A DNA stretch of 64,000 nt from Carboxylicivirga sp964602515 (GCA_964602515.1 CAZRRJ010000002.1:496001-560000); one strand, 5' to 3'; shown: positions 17,409-26,214, counted from the first letter of the stretch. Translations and numbers: made by a program. The notes: generated by a model from the letters alone, not told the origin.

Positions 17409-18098
17409 TTATATTGCCATTGGTTTTATACCCGGTTTTCGATTATATAAGGTCTTCTGCCAGTAGTTATATAAATCAAAGTAGTAGTTTCTTGATATAC
17501 CTTCGGTTTGAACTAACTGGCTCCGGCGTGCTAATACTACAGAGCTGATATAACTACTCATACCATTACAAATTAAATAGGCTATATTTAATTCGCTTAC
17601 ATCATTTAAATCCATTGGTTCCCTTCGGCAGTGAACAATTAATTTTATAGTGGTTTTCTTTAAGGCATTGGCCAAAAGACGGATCAGTTCTTTTTGTTCA
17701 CAAGTGCTAATGTCGCATGAAATAAGGATGTGAGAATAACGTTGCTCTTGAGCTAAGGTTGATACAAGGATTTCTAATTCCTCTTTTATTTCAGGTAACT
17801 TGATTAAGGTATTACTTACATCGTATAACTTACACAATCTTTGAATATGCAGATCGTCAGAATTATTGGCCACAATTAATAAATCTTTCTCAAAAGGAAC
17901 GACAGAAGCAAGAACTGCTTCAAGAGCAAACTCACGTGTTCGTTTGAAACTGATTGTTTCATAGCCTGTAAGGTAGAAATCTTCAGGCTTGATAGGTGTC
18001 TTTGTCATTAACGAGATCAAATCTTTGTCAACAACATCATCGAGTTCTATTTGCTCTGGCAAAATATTCTGCGTCGAATTAAAAATTTGCATCATCAT
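17409..18098 (-). CDS. Degenerate 2-aminoethylphosphonate-transaminase-like protein lacking the PLP lysine
   Basis: A 229-residue cytoplasmic protein. By eye it follows the large-domain order of 2-aminoethylphosphonate:pyruvate transaminase (class V aminotransferase fold): EAVLASVVPFEKDLLIVANN resembles the EAVLGSAVP...LLVL-N block, SHILISCDIST resembles VHCETTT, and VLARRSQLV...YYFDLYNYW resembles VIARR...LSLDLYDQW. The segment expected to hold the PLP lysine (SANK) is collapsed to a short stretch around CNGMSSYISS with no lysine, and the preceding Asp is His. It is also ~130 residues shorter than the enzymes. I infer a pseudoenzyme that no longer binds PLP covalently. No phosphonate genes are nearby. 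Homology is a visual judgement. Confidence 0.6.
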   Translation of the reverse strand: MMMQIFNSTQNILPEQIELDDVVDKDLISLMTKTPIKPEDFYLTGYETISFKRTREFALEAVLASVVPFEKDLLIVANNSDDLHIQRLCKLYDVSNTLIKLPEIKEELEILVSTLAQEQRYSHILISCDISTCEQKELIRLLANALKKTTIKLIVHCRREPMDLNDVSELNIAYLICNGMSSYISSVVLARRSQLVQTEGISRNYYFDLYNYWQKTLYNRKPGIKPMAI

Positions 18099-18126
18099 AG
18101 CGGCTTCAGTAAGTTAGTATCAGGTG

Positions 18127-18134
18127 CAAAGATA
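18127..18134 (-). promoter_or_regulatory. Putative -7 box (TATCTTTG) for the transaminase-like gene
   Basis: On the minus strand an exact TAnnTTTG match 29 bases before the start codon at 18098. Confidence 0.5.
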
Positions 18135-18183
18135 AACTTTGCTCAAATTGACCGGTTAAGTCGAAATTAGCGAATTGTTAACC

Positions 18184-18300
18184 TTGTCTTAGGTAAGACA
18201 AACAACGTGATTATCACACGTATAAAGTTAGGAGCTTTTTTTAGAAATGAGCTTATCCACTATTTTTATAGCTTTATAAAAAAGAGCTGATGACCATCAG
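18184..18300. repeat. Cluster of four palindromes in the 293-base gap between 18099 and 18391
   Basis: Within ~115 bases lie TTGTCTTA-GG-TAAGACAA (18184-18201), GTGAT-T-ATCAC (18207-18217), TTTTTATA-GCTT-TATAAAAA (18263-18282) and CTGATG-AC-CATCAG (18287-18300), each perfect. The gap holds no gene longer than a few codons. The third could act as a terminator; the first and last look like dimeric-regulator operators. The DUF58 operon ends to the right and the transaminase-like gene starts to the left. Confidence 0.4.
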
Positions 18301-18391
18301 AAATGATTTGTTCATCAAAATACGGATTAAATCGTTAATTAAGGAGTAAAATGAATGCTAGAATATGAACTCACATCTTTATAATGCGGCC

Positions 18392-19732
18392 TTAAATATA
18401 ACCTCTGGCCTTTAGCTCAAGGTATTTATTAATGGTTTCAACCGTTAGATTTTTTGGCTCTGTAAGTACAGAATGAATGCCGTAACGTTCCAGTTCTAAA
18501 ACAATCTGCTTCTTATCATAGGCGAACTTCTCAGCTATGGTTTTAATGTAAACACCTTCCATATCTGTAGCTTTTGTGTTGATTAGTTTTTTTAACTCAG
18601 TGTTTTCAAAAAATACCACAACCACCATATGATCCTTTGCCAGTTTTTGTAGCATTGGTAACTGGCGTTTTGCTGCATTAAGGCTTTCATAATTTGTGTA
18701 CAAGACTAATAAGCTGCGTTGATGAATTTTAGCACGTAAGGAGCTGTATAGCGCTAAAATGCTTTGCTCTTCAAATTGTGTGTTTTGATTATAGAGTGAC
18801 TCCATAATAACTTGCATTTGCTTGTTATTACGTTGGGGAGAAATTATGGATCTCACTTTGTTATTAAAGGTTACCAGGCCGGCTTTATCCTGCTTTAGCA
18901 TTGTAATTTTAGACAACACCAATGATGCATTAATCGCATAGTCAAGTAAGGTCATGCCTTCAAAAGGCATTTTCATGGTTCGCCCCATATCAATAATTGA
19001 AATAACCTGTTGGGCTTTCTCATCTTGGTATTGATTAACCATTAAACTACTGCGTCTTGCTGTTGCCTTCCAGTTTATGGTGCGGTAATCATCACCTTTG
19101 GTGTATTCCCGAATCTGATCAAACTCCATCTGGTGGCCAATACGACGAATTTTTTTTATACCTACTTCTGTTAAGCGATTGGAGATAGCCATCATCTCAA
19201 ATTGTCGCATCTCTTTAAAAGCCGGATACACTTTAGTCATCTCTTTTTGAGCTGACTTATAGCGACGTTCTATTAATCCAAGGGGTGATTTAATAAAAAC
19301 ATTTAATGAGCCAAACCAGTATTCACCTCTTTCTACAGGGCGAAGAGAGTAGGTTTCTCTTTTTGTTTCCCCGGCTTTTAATGACAGTTTTATCTTAAAG
19401 TCCCGCTCCTGAAATTGAACAGGTACTTCATCAATAACACTAATTGTAACTGGGAAAGTATAATTATTGGTTAGTGTTAGTTCCACTTTATTATCATCGC
19501 CGTTTGAGAAGCGCTCATCCATAGAGCGATTAGCTTCAAATTTGTTTTGAGTGGATAAAAACAAGAGTATAGATTCAATTAAAATGAGTAATAAAAAAAG
19601 ACCAAGTGATATCAGCCCAAATTGAAAGAAGAGTGGACCAAACTGACCTAATGCTAACAGGAATATTACGGCACCTATTGCATAATAGAACAAATGGCTG
19701 AAATAAACGAGGTTTCTAATCTTTATTCTCAT
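18392..19732 (-). CDS. DUF58 domain-containing membrane protein
   Basis: A 446-residue protein of the DUF58 family, the usual partner of MoxR ATPases. Two transmembrane helices at the N-terminus (residues ~8-60) are followed by an immunoglobulin-like stretch (~85-160) and the DUF58 core GDDYRTINWKATARRSSLMV near residue 215. Beyond that is a von Willebrand A-like fold starting IIDMGRTM, with a MIDAS-like remnant. It is the last gene of a six-gene minus-strand operon, 11 bases after the MoxR gene. Function in Bacteroidota is not known; related MoxR-DUF58 pairs are suggested to act in assembly or maturation of membrane or metal-containing complexes. Confidence 0.9.
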   Translation of the reverse strand: MRIKIRNLVYFSHLFYYAIGAVIFLLALGQFGPLFFQFGLISLGLFLLLILIESILLFLSTQNKFEANRSMDERFSNGDDNKVELTLTNNYTFPVTISVIDEVPVQFQERDFKIKLSLKAGETKRETYSLRPVERGEYWFGSLNVFIKSPLGLIERRYKSAQKEMTKVYPAFKEMRQFEMMAISNRLTEVGIKKIRRIGHQMEFDQIREYTKGDDYRTINWKATARRSSLMVNQYQDEKAQQVISIIDMGRTMKMPFEGMTLLDYAINASLVLSKITMLKQDKAGLVTFNNKVRSIISPQRNNKQMQVIMESLYNQNTQFEEQSILALYSSLRAKIHQRSLLVLYTNYESLNAAKRQLPMLQKLAKDHMVVVVFFENTELKKLINTKATDMEGVYIKTIAEKFAYDKKQIVLELERYGIHSVLTEPKNLTVETINKYLELKARGYI

Positions 19733-19743
19733 TAAATAAAAGC

Positions 19744-20730
19744 TTATCGGGGTACTTCTACTGAGTCAATGATTTGCTGAATAATAATTTCTGGCTTAAT
19801 GCCTTCCATTTCTTTTTCAGGGGTGAGGATTATACGGTGATTCAACACCGGAATTATCACGAATTTAATATCATCCGGAGTAACAAAATCACGTCCTTCT
19901 AAAGCTGCAAATGCTTTTGCCGAGTTAAGTATTGCAATAGAAGCACGGGGGCTTCCTCCTAAGAAAAGTGCACTGTGGTTTCTTGTTTTATCCACAATCT
20001 GAGCAATGTAACGCAGTAAATCATCTTCTACAATTACTTGTGCTGCCATGGTTTGATATTTAGTAATTTCTTCGCCACTAACAACAGCATTAATATCGCT
20101 TAACTCATCTTTTTCTTCGCGTTTTTGTGTATTTGAAAGAATTGATATCTCTTCTTCAAGGTTAGGATAATCAATCTTTATCTTGAATAAAAAACGATCA
20201 AGTTGTGCTTCCGGTAAACGGTAGGTGCCCTCATGCTCAACAGGGTTTTGTGTTGCTAACACAAGAAATGGCGGTGTCATTTGATGTGTTGTACCATCAA
20301 TGGTAACCTGGCGCTCTTCCATAACCTCAAACAAAGCCGCTTGCGTTTTGGCAGGGGCGCGGTTAACTTCATCAATCAGAACCATGTTTGAGAAAATTGG
20401 GCCTCTATTAAATTCAAAAGCCGATTTACCAGTGTTGTATACCATTGTACCCAATACATCCGATGGCATTAAATCAGGAGTAAACTGAATACGGGAGAAA
20501 TCGGATGAGATTGATTTAGACAATAGTTTAGCCATCATTGTTTTGGCTACACCAGGAACTCCTTCAATTAATACATGGCCGTTGGCAATTACTGCAGTCA
20601 TAAGTAAATTTAGTACCTGTTCTTGTCCAACGATTACTTTATTTATCTCATTTCGTATACGAAAGGTAGAATGATTAAGCTCCTCAAGCGGTAATCGGTT
20701 CTCAAAAGTTGTTTGAGTCTGTTGGTTCAT
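19744..20730 (-). CDS. MoxR-family AAA+ ATPase
   Basis: A 328-residue AAA+ ATPase of the MoxR subfamily, thought to be a chaperone-like remodelling enzyme working with vWA-type partners. Walker A GVPGVAKTMMAKLLSKS, Walker B VLIDEVNRAPAKTQAALFEVM, sensor-1 LATQNPVEHEGTYRLPEAQL, and sensor-2 GGSPRASIAILNSAKAFA are intact. It starts with ATG at 20730, 11 bases after the DUF4350 gene, and is followed 11 bases later by the DUF58 gene, the standard pairing. No signal peptide, so cytoplasmic at the membrane face. Confidence 0.95.
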   Translation of the reverse strand: MNQQTQTTFENRLPLEELNHSTFRIRNEINKVIVGQEQVLNLLMTAVIANGHVLIEGVPGVAKTMMAKLLSKSISSDFSRIQFTPDLMPSDVLGTMVYNTGKSAFEFNRGPIFSNMVLIDEVNRAPAKTQAALFEVMEERQVTIDGTTHQMTPPFLVLATQNPVEHEGTYRLPEAQLDRFLFKIKIDYPNLEEEISILSNTQKREEKDELSDINAVVSGEEITKYQTMAAQVIVEDDLLRYIAQIVDKTRNHSALFLGGSPRASIAILNSAKAFAALEGRDFVTPDDIKFVIIPVLNHRIILTPEKEMEGIKPEIIIQQIIDSVEVPR

Positions 20731-20741
20731 ATTTCTGTTAT

Positions 20742-21953
20742 TTATTTACACTGTTCGTAAAAATATTCTATCCGGCGGTTGAATTGTTCCAGATCTTCCT
20801 CGCTGATAACTTGCATATTGGTCAGGTTATCACCCAGTTCAAATAATTGTTTAATTGTACGCATCGGTATACCTGACTTATCAGTTAGTTGCTGATACAG
20901 GTCATCTGTCATTTCAGATGTATTGATGTAATACTTTGACCGTATAAACTCTTGCAAGTAGCTAAAACGTTTACATGCAATATCCAGATGGTTTTTCCTG
21001 CTGAAATATAAGCGGCCAATTGTTTCGATAAAACTAATGGTACTATTATTGGGTGGTTTAATAATTGGTACTTCTCGTTGTCGTCTGGCTGATCCAAACA
21101 AAAAGAATATCAGTATACCGACTAACAGCAAATACCAGGCTAAGCGTAATGGTAAGCGGTCCAGTATAAAGCTTAATTGCGATTGACGATTATACCCTGT
21201 ACCACTGCTATTCAGGTATTTTACTTTATAATGTTCATCCCATACTGTTGTCTGGTTTGGTAAATACGATAAGCATTTAAAAGCATATTCATAATTGTCA
21301 TTAATAAGCAAATTGTAATTTGTAAAAGCCTGTGGATTTAAGTTTATATACAGGAAACCTTTACCCTGTTTGATTCGGATAAAATTAGTCTTTCCCACAT
21401 TATTAAAGCCCAGTACAGTTGTTTGTAAAGTGTCGTAATTTGTAAAATAATTATTGGTGATGCCTTTTTTATACCAATACCCCAAATGCGTTCTTAATTG
21501 GCGATTGGCTAAGTTAAAGCTTAATGAATCAAGTAGGCCGGTATTAGACCCAAATCGTTCATGGTAATCTATATTAAAGTATTTCTTAATACTATCAGAG
21601 AAGCTTTGAGCAGCTATAAACACATGGTTTCCTTCAAGCAGTAATTCTTTCACCTTTTTAATATCAGTCTCTTCCGGTTTAAAGGTGTTATTTACAATAA
21701 TCAGGTTAGCTGGGTTTGTAGTACTCTCAAAAAACTGATTTATTGAGCTATGTGAGGTGCTGATGAGTTCTTCGTTAAATAATTCCGGTAATAGTTCAAA
21801 CATGAGCTTGCTACCGAATGGTTTTGTTTCTGTTTTTGAGAAACCTAAGGACCAATCAATTGGTTTTGGCGAATAAGCAAGAACAAAAGCTGCGATTATG
21901 ACCAGAAACGTAACTCCAAACAATAGTATTTTATTTGATTGTGTATACTTCAT
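20742..21953 (-). CDS. DUF4350-like membrane protein
   Basis: A 403-residue protein with an N-terminal transmembrane helix (LLFGVTFLVIIAAFVLAYS), an extracytoplasmic region that begins with a ThuA/GATase-like Rossmann fold (LIIVNNTFKPEE, NHVFIAAQSF), and a second membrane helix near residue 265 (LAWYLLLVGILIFFLFGSAR) followed by a cytoplasmic helical tail. This arrangement is typical of DUF4350 proteins found with MoxR and DUF58. Its start codon overlaps the stop of the preceding DUF4129 gene by one base, so translation is probably coupled. No catalytic residues can be named and the function is unknown. Confidence 0.8.
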   Translation of the reverse strand: MKYTQSNKILLFGVTFLVIIAAFVLAYSPKPIDWSLGFSKTETKPFGSKLMFELLPELFNEELISTSHSSINQFFESTTNPANLIIVNNTFKPEETDIKKVKELLLEGNHVFIAAQSFSDSIKKYFNIDYHERFGSNTGLLDSLSFNLANRQLRTHLGYWYKKGITNNYFTNYDTLQTTVLGFNNVGKTNFIRIKQGKGFLYINLNPQAFTNYNLLINDNYEYAFKCLSYLPNQTTVWDEHYKVKYLNSSGTGYNRQSQLSFILDRLPLRLAWYLLLVGILIFFLFGSARRQREVPIIKPPNNSTISFIETIGRLYFSRKNHLDIACKRFSYLQEFIRSKYYINTSEMTDDLYQQLTDKSGIPMRTIKQLFELGDNLTNMQVISEEDLEQFNRRIEYFYEQCK

Positions 21954-22693
21954 TAACTTGCTTTTCTATTCTGCAGCACTTCTATAAACCGATCAAAATC
22001 TGATTTTACTGAATTAAAGGCTGTTTCAGTTATATCAAATTTGCCAAACCATATAAATTCATACTGATGGATAATATTTAAGAATTGGTCTTTTAATTCA
22101 GCCTCTTTAAGTTCGTAATAGTACTCTCTGTCAGTTTTAAAGGCATTCCATTTAATAAGGCATTTTCTATTTAATAAACGCAAGGTTACCAGAAACATTA
22201 TCCTTGTTGCTTCTCTGAATGCCTGATTATTAATATAGGTATTAAGCATATTGTCCAGCTCCTGTTTCTCTAAGTCCACATTTGTTTTTCCAAACTTCAG
22301 TTGGCTAACTTTGGTTGATTTTGAAAACACAAAAAGGCCTTTTATCGGTATACCTATCAGTTTGATAATGATAAATAGTAGTGCTAAAATGGCCAATATC
22401 AAAATAGTCCACCCAATTGTACTTAAAGTACCATCGTTAAATCTGATATGTGACAGCATCCACCTCCAGAATGCTTTCCACCAGGAGAAAACTTCAGTAT
22501 TAACTTGGTATTGGTATTCTGATTGTGCTTTATAATGTTCTATGCTTTCAACAGATGGATGTCGATAATCAACTTTACTGTTATCCCAGGCTTCTGCAGT
22601 ATCTTTTTGAGTATAGTGATTTTCCTCAGCATTAGATAATATGCTAATGTATGATACAATTACTACTAAAAGATACTTAATTGTTTTCGCCAC
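21953..22693 (-). CDS. DUF4129-like membrane protein
   Basis: A 246-residue protein with a signal peptide (residues 1-22, cleavage near SNAEE), a periplasmic stretch ending in WWKAFWRWML, and one transmembrane segment (TIGWTILILAILALLFIIIKLIGI). The cytoplasmic half contains the helical pattern seen in DUF4129 (ATRIMFLVTLRLLNRKCLIKW, then YYYELK and FIWFGKFDIT). DUF4129 often accompanies transglutaminase-like, MoxR and DUF58 genes. It lies two bases after the preceding membrane gene and overlaps the DUF4350 gene by one base. Function unknown; the family assignment is by architecture and context. Confidence 0.78.
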   Translation of the reverse strand: MAKTIKYLLVVIVSYISILSNAEENHYTQKDTAEAWDNSKVDYRHPSVESIEHYKAQSEYQYQVNTEVFSWWKAFWRWMLSHIRFNDGTLSTIGWTILILAILALLFIIIKLIGIPIKGLFVFSKSTKVSQLKFGKTNVDLEKQELDNMLNTYINNQAFREATRIMFLVTLRLLNRKCLIKWNAFKTDREYYYELKEAELKDQFLNIIHQYEFIWFGKFDITETAFNSVKSDFDRFIEVLQNRKAS

Positions 22694-22695
22694 TT

Positions 22696-23577
22696 TTAAG
22701 ATTGTTTTTCAGAAGAGACTGGTGTTTCACTAATCAGGTTAATACGGTCAAGTATTGTACTTGAACTGTCAGATTTATTCAGACTAAAGTATTGTATACC
22801 AGTAATAAGATATGAAAATGAATTCATATATGAGCCGCAGCTAATTAGCAGTACAAATGTTATTATAATGAGTGGAAAGTTTAATTGACTGAAGTCACCT
22901 GTATCTGAAAGTACAATCAATTTTGTTTGCAGGTAAACCTGTAAAGGCATATAAATTATCTGAACAACGATATTAATAATAATGGAAGCAACAATAGATA
23001 AGCCAAATGTCATCCACCAGTTGTTTTTTATCACCTCAAAACAACGTCTGAAATTTGCTGAAAAGCCTTTATTTTCAACAAACATAATGATAAAGATAAA
23101 GTTAAGAACTATGGCAAGGTAGATTCCCGGTATAAGAAATAGAAACAGACCTACCATAACGGGGATGGAGATCATAATACCATAACCTATAATTGGGAAA
23201 AAATGGCGTGCAGCAATTTGTCCTACCTCTGATACAGTAAAGTTTCCTTTGCCTTTTTCGTGGTAGATCTTTAAATATCCATTGCTTATGGCAAAAACAA
23301 GTATTTGTGTTGTAACCAGCAGGAGGAATAAGATAATAAGAGGAATAATAAACATTAGGATGGTAGATGAGGTAGGTGAGTTTATTATACTCTTAAACTG
23401 ACCATTAACAAGCTGAATTATAATATATACAAACAAAGAAATTGTAGCAATAAGTGGGATGCTGGTATATGTTATTAATACCTTAAAGAGTAATGCCCCT
23501 TCTTGCTTTAAAAATGCAAAAGCAGTGTTTAACACTCCACCAAAGTCTCTGCGTTGCGCAAGATTAATTTCTGTCAT
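22696..23577 (-). CDS. Multi-pass membrane protein in the MoxR/SpoIIM operon
   Basis: A 293-residue integral membrane protein with about six transmembrane segments, for example LITYTSIPLIATISLFVYII, ILMFIIPLIILFLLLVT, FLFLIPGIYLAIVLNFIFII and FPLIIITFVLLIS. The pattern resembles the glycerophosphodiester phosphodiesterase membrane domain/DUF975 type of helical bundle, but no catalytic motif is present and I do not assign a family. Its start lies inside the end of the SpoIIM gene (14-base overlap), and the next gene follows two bases after its stop, so it is firmly part of the operon. Likely a structural partner of the SpoIIM and RDD proteins. Confidence 0.75.
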   Translation of the reverse strand: MTEINLAQRRDFGGVLNTAFAFLKQEGALLFKVLITYTSIPLIATISLFVYIIIQLVNGQFKSIINSPTSSTILMFIIPLIILFLLLVTTQILVFAISNGYLKIYHEKGKGNFTVSEVGQIAARHFFPIIGYGIMISIPVMVGLFLFLIPGIYLAIVLNFIFIIMFVENKGFSANFRRCFEVIKNNWWMTFGLSIVASIIINIVVQIIYMPLQVYLQTKLIVLSDTGDFSQLNFPLIIITFVLLISCGSYMNSFSYLITGIQYFSLNKSDSSSTILDRINLISETPVSSEKQS

Positions 23578-24538
23578 TTTTCTTAAATTTAGAATATATT
23601 ATGCTTGGGTTTATAAAGAAATACCAAACAATAAAAGCTAAAGATAGTACGATGATTAATATATTGAGCCAATTATTTATGGTATTGTAATGTCGTGTAA
23701 CAAATCCTTCCAGCAGACCGGCAATTAAGAATACGGGTGTAATGGCAATCATTACTTTTGTTCCTTTTAGTGCACCATAAATAAATGAATCTTTTCTCGG
23801 GTAGGTTCCTGGAAATAAAAGGTATTTACCAAATAATATACCTGCACCGCCGGCCAATACAATGGCTGAAAGTTCTAAGGTTCCGTGAATCATAATAGCT
23901 AAAAAGGATACACCAAACAGGTTTTTCTGAAAGAAAAAGGCCTGAAAAGCACCTACCATAATTCCATTTCTAAACAATTCAACAATTGTTCCAACAGGTG
24001 TTAGAAACCCAAACAGAAAAACACGCCATGCGACCGCCACATTATTAAAAATGATGTAAAAAGACATTGGTAGTTCACCCATCTGTCCGTAGACAGCCAT
24101 AGGATCGCCTTTTTCAATGTTATCCAGAGTCATATTAACATACTGATCTCCCATAATAAGCCTGACAAAATCATCGTTTGTTAATGCCGATACAACACCT
24201 AAGGCCCATGCAGCTACAAAAACAATTAACGATATAATAAAATAAGGTCGAGCTGAATGCAATACCAAGGGTAACTCTGTTTTGAAAAACGAAAGAATAC
24301 GATTGCCTTGCTCTCTTTTATTTCGATAAATTTCCTGATGTGTTTTTTGTGACAGGCCGTTCAGATAAGATAGTGTATGTGTTTGAGGATAAAACGTTTG
24401 TGCAAAAGCAAGATCATCAGTTAATTGGATAAACTGATCGGCCAGACTGTCGGGGGTAACCTTAGATGGTTTTTTGAGTTGCTGTTCAAATTTTTCCCAG
24501 CGGGCTTTATTTCGATTAATAAACGTTATCTCCTTCAT
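23564..24538 (-). CDS. SpoIIM-like (DUF95) membrane protein
   Basis: A 324-residue membrane protein of the stage II sporulation protein M family. In Bacillus SpoIIM helps drive engulfment; non-sporulating bacteria carry homologues of unknown role. A soluble helical N-terminus of ~100 residues is followed by five or six transmembrane helices. Family features include FNNVAVAWRVFLFGFLTPVG, and MIHGTLELSAIVLAGGAGILFG, the conserved HGxxE membrane motif. It is the first gene of the minus-strand operon and is divergent from the RDD gene, 113 bases between starts. The organism shows no other sporulation genes here, so the sporulation name should not be read literally. Confidence 0.88.
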   Translation of the reverse strand: MKEITFINRNKARWEKFEQQLKKPSKVTPDSLADQFIQLTDDLAFAQTFYPQTHTLSYLNGLSQKTHQEIYRNKREQGNRILSFFKTELPLVLHSARPYFIISLIVFVAAWALGVVSALTNDDFVRLIMGDQYVNMTLDNIEKGDPMAVYGQMGELPMSFYIIFNNVAVAWRVFLFGFLTPVGTIVELFRNGIMVGAFQAFFFQKNLFGVSFLAIMIHGTLELSAIVLAGGAGILFGKYLLFPGTYPRKDSFIYGALKGTKVMIAITPVFLIAGLLEGFVTRHYNTINNWLNILIIVLSLAFIVWYFFINPSIIYSKFKKNDRN

Positions 24539-24601
24539 AAGAGCAAGTTCATGCGTAGTGCGAATAAATAAATTTTTTTACACATAAAAAACTTATTTTG
24601 C

Positions 24602-24609
24602 TACTTTTG
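24602..24609 (+). promoter_or_regulatory. Putative -7 box (TACTTTTG) for the RDD gene
   Basis: TACTTTTG matches TAnnTTTG exactly and lies 42 bases before ATG 24652. If used, it rules out the longer frame beginning at 24598. Confidence 0.45.
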
Positions 24610-24651
24610 GATATCTATTTTATCAAAGTACTCATTTTATCTACAGATTTT

Positions 24652-25371
24652 ATGGAAAACTTAAGTATATCAACCACTCAGAATGTCAATATTGACTATC
24701 AACTGGCTAGTGTTGGCGATCGTATATTTGCTTATGTTTTGGATGGTTTTATTCAGTTTAGTTATGTATTTGTTGTCTTGTTGTTAATAGGTGCCTTTGA
24801 AGGAAGTATGGATTGGTGGGTAAGTTTGTTTTTTTTACCGATAGTATTTTATCATTTGCTTTGCGAAGTGTTTCTTAACGGACAGAGTTTTGGAAAAATG
24901 ATAATGAAAATACGTGCAATAAAAATTGATGGTGGTGAGTTGCGGTTTATTGATTGTTTTCTCCGTTGGATATTTCGGTTAGTTGATTTTAGCCTTCCGG
25001 GAATTGGGCCTCTGCTTGGCTTATTAACCATTATTATTGGCGGGAAAGGGCAACGAATTGGTGATTTAGTTGCTAAGACAACTGTTTTAAAGATTAACCC
25101 AAAGGGAAGTCTTAATGCTACGGCTTATGTTGCTTTAGAAGAGGGTTACCAACCTTTATATCCTGATGTCAGAAAACTGGCAGATGCTGATTTGCAAACG
25201 ATAAAAGAGGTCTTATTGCTTGGGGATAAGGATTATAGAAATGGAGAGCCTCACCCACTTGTACTTAAGACTAAGGAAGTTGTTGCAAAAAAGATGGGTG
25301 TTGAGACCAGTCAGTCGGGTAAAGACTTTTTAAATTCAGTACTAAAAGACTATAATTTTTATAACCAATAG
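24652..25371 (+). CDS. RDD family membrane protein
   Basis: A 239-residue protein with the RDD domain: the founding arginine in VGDRIFAYVLDGFIQ, helices at about residues 30-75, and the late Asp region RWIFRLVDFSLPGIGP ending in KGQRIGDLVAKTTVL. RDD proteins are short membrane proteins, some proposed as cation antiporters or transport partners. The last ~70 residues are soluble. The frame is open to 24598, but ATG 24652 fits the RDD start and the -7 box. It is divergent from the SpoIIM operon, the arrangement seen where RDD, SpoIIM, MoxR and DUF58 genes cluster in other phyla, which links it to that module. Confidence 0.9.
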   Translation: MENLSISTTQNVNIDYQLASVGDRIFAYVLDGFIQFSYVFVVLLLIGAFEGSMDWWVSLFFLPIVFYHLLCEVFLNGQSFGKMIMKIRAIKIDGGELRFIDCFLRWIFRLVDFSLPGIGPLLGLLTIIIGGKGQRIGDLVAKTTVLKINPKGSLNATAYVALEEGYQPLYPDVRKLADADLQTIKEVLLLGDKDYRNGEPHPLVLKTKEVVAKKMGVETSQSGKDFLNSVLKDYNFYNQ

Positions 25372-25383
25372 TGGTAGAAATTA

Positions 25384-25420
25384 AAAAAAGCGGAATCTAA
25401 TTTTAGATTCCGCTTTTTTT
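25384..25420. terminator. Bidirectional rho-independent terminator
   Basis: A hairpin AAGCGGAATCTAA-TT-TTAGATTCCGCTT with A-run before and T-run after (eight T ending at 25420). It lies between the convergent RDD and metallopeptidase genes and can stop transcription from both sides. Confidence 0.92.
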
Positions 25421-25461
25421 ACGTTAAAGGATTTGATATCCTTTTATATTAATGTTAAATT

Positions 25462-26166
25462 TTAGTCTCTATTACCTACAAACAGCATAACGTAGTACAA
25501 CAAAGTTGCTAATGCTGATAGTGCGGCAACCACATATGTATATGCGGCCCACTTTAAGGCATCCTTGGCTTTTGAATGCGTATCATGTGTTGTAATACCG
25601 GATGTGTTAAGCCATGCTAAAGCGCGGCGGCTGGCATCAATTTCTACCGGAAGCGTAATAAATGCAAACAATGTAAAAATTGAATAGCAAACGATAATAA
25701 TCTGTAAAGCCATATTGTAACTTAATAGCCCTGGTAATGCTATCGCACCAATAAACATGGCAATAAACATAAAGTTAAGAATCTTAGCACTTACATTTTG
25801 AATTGGTACTAAGGCAGACCTTAGTTCTAAGAAGGCATATCCATTGGCATGTTGTATGGCGTGACCCGTTTCGTGCGCAGCAACGGCTGCAGAGGCTACG
25901 CTACGACCGTTATATACCTCTGGACTAAGGTTTACAGTTCTGTTGGAAGGATTGTAATGATCGCTAAGCTGGCCTTGCACACAATTTATTTGCACATTCA
26001 TTAAACCATTTTGGTACAGCATCTTTTCGGCAACTTCTTTGCCGGTCATTCCATGATTAATGGGCACTTTAGAGTAAGCTTTAAATTTGCTTTTTAGTCT
26101 AGTGCTAACAATCCAGCTTAAGCCCAGAAAGAATAAAAATATAATCAATAATACAGGTGAAAACAT
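25462..26166 (-). CDS. Zinc metallopeptidase, membrane-bound (YugP-like)
   Basis: A 234-residue membrane protein of the neutral zinc metallopeptidase group (Zn_peptidase_2, YugP type). An N-terminal helix is followed by a soluble catalytic part with HETGH in SAAVAAHETGHAIQHANGYA (HExxH zinc site, catalytic Glu), then three further transmembrane helices. The segment LPVEIDASRRALAWL after the third helix is a family signature, with a Glu-Asp pair likely to supply the third ligand. The gene stands alone, convergent with the RDD gene. The substrate is not known. Confidence 0.92.
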   Translation of the reverse strand: MFSPVLLIIFLFFLGLSWIVSTRLKSKFKAYSKVPINHGMTGKEVAEKMLYQNGLMNVQINCVQGQLSDHYNPSNRTVNLSPEVYNGRSVASAAVAAHETGHAIQHANGYAFLELRSALVPIQNVSAKILNFMFIAMFIGAIALPGLLSYNMALQIIIVCYSIFTLFAFITLPVEIDASRRALAWLNTSGITTHDTHSKAKDALKWAAYTYVVAALSALATLLYYVMLFVGNRD

Positions 26167-26214
26167 AGTTGTTAAATTTTTGATAATTCATACATCAAAA
26201 ATTTTGCCATAAAA

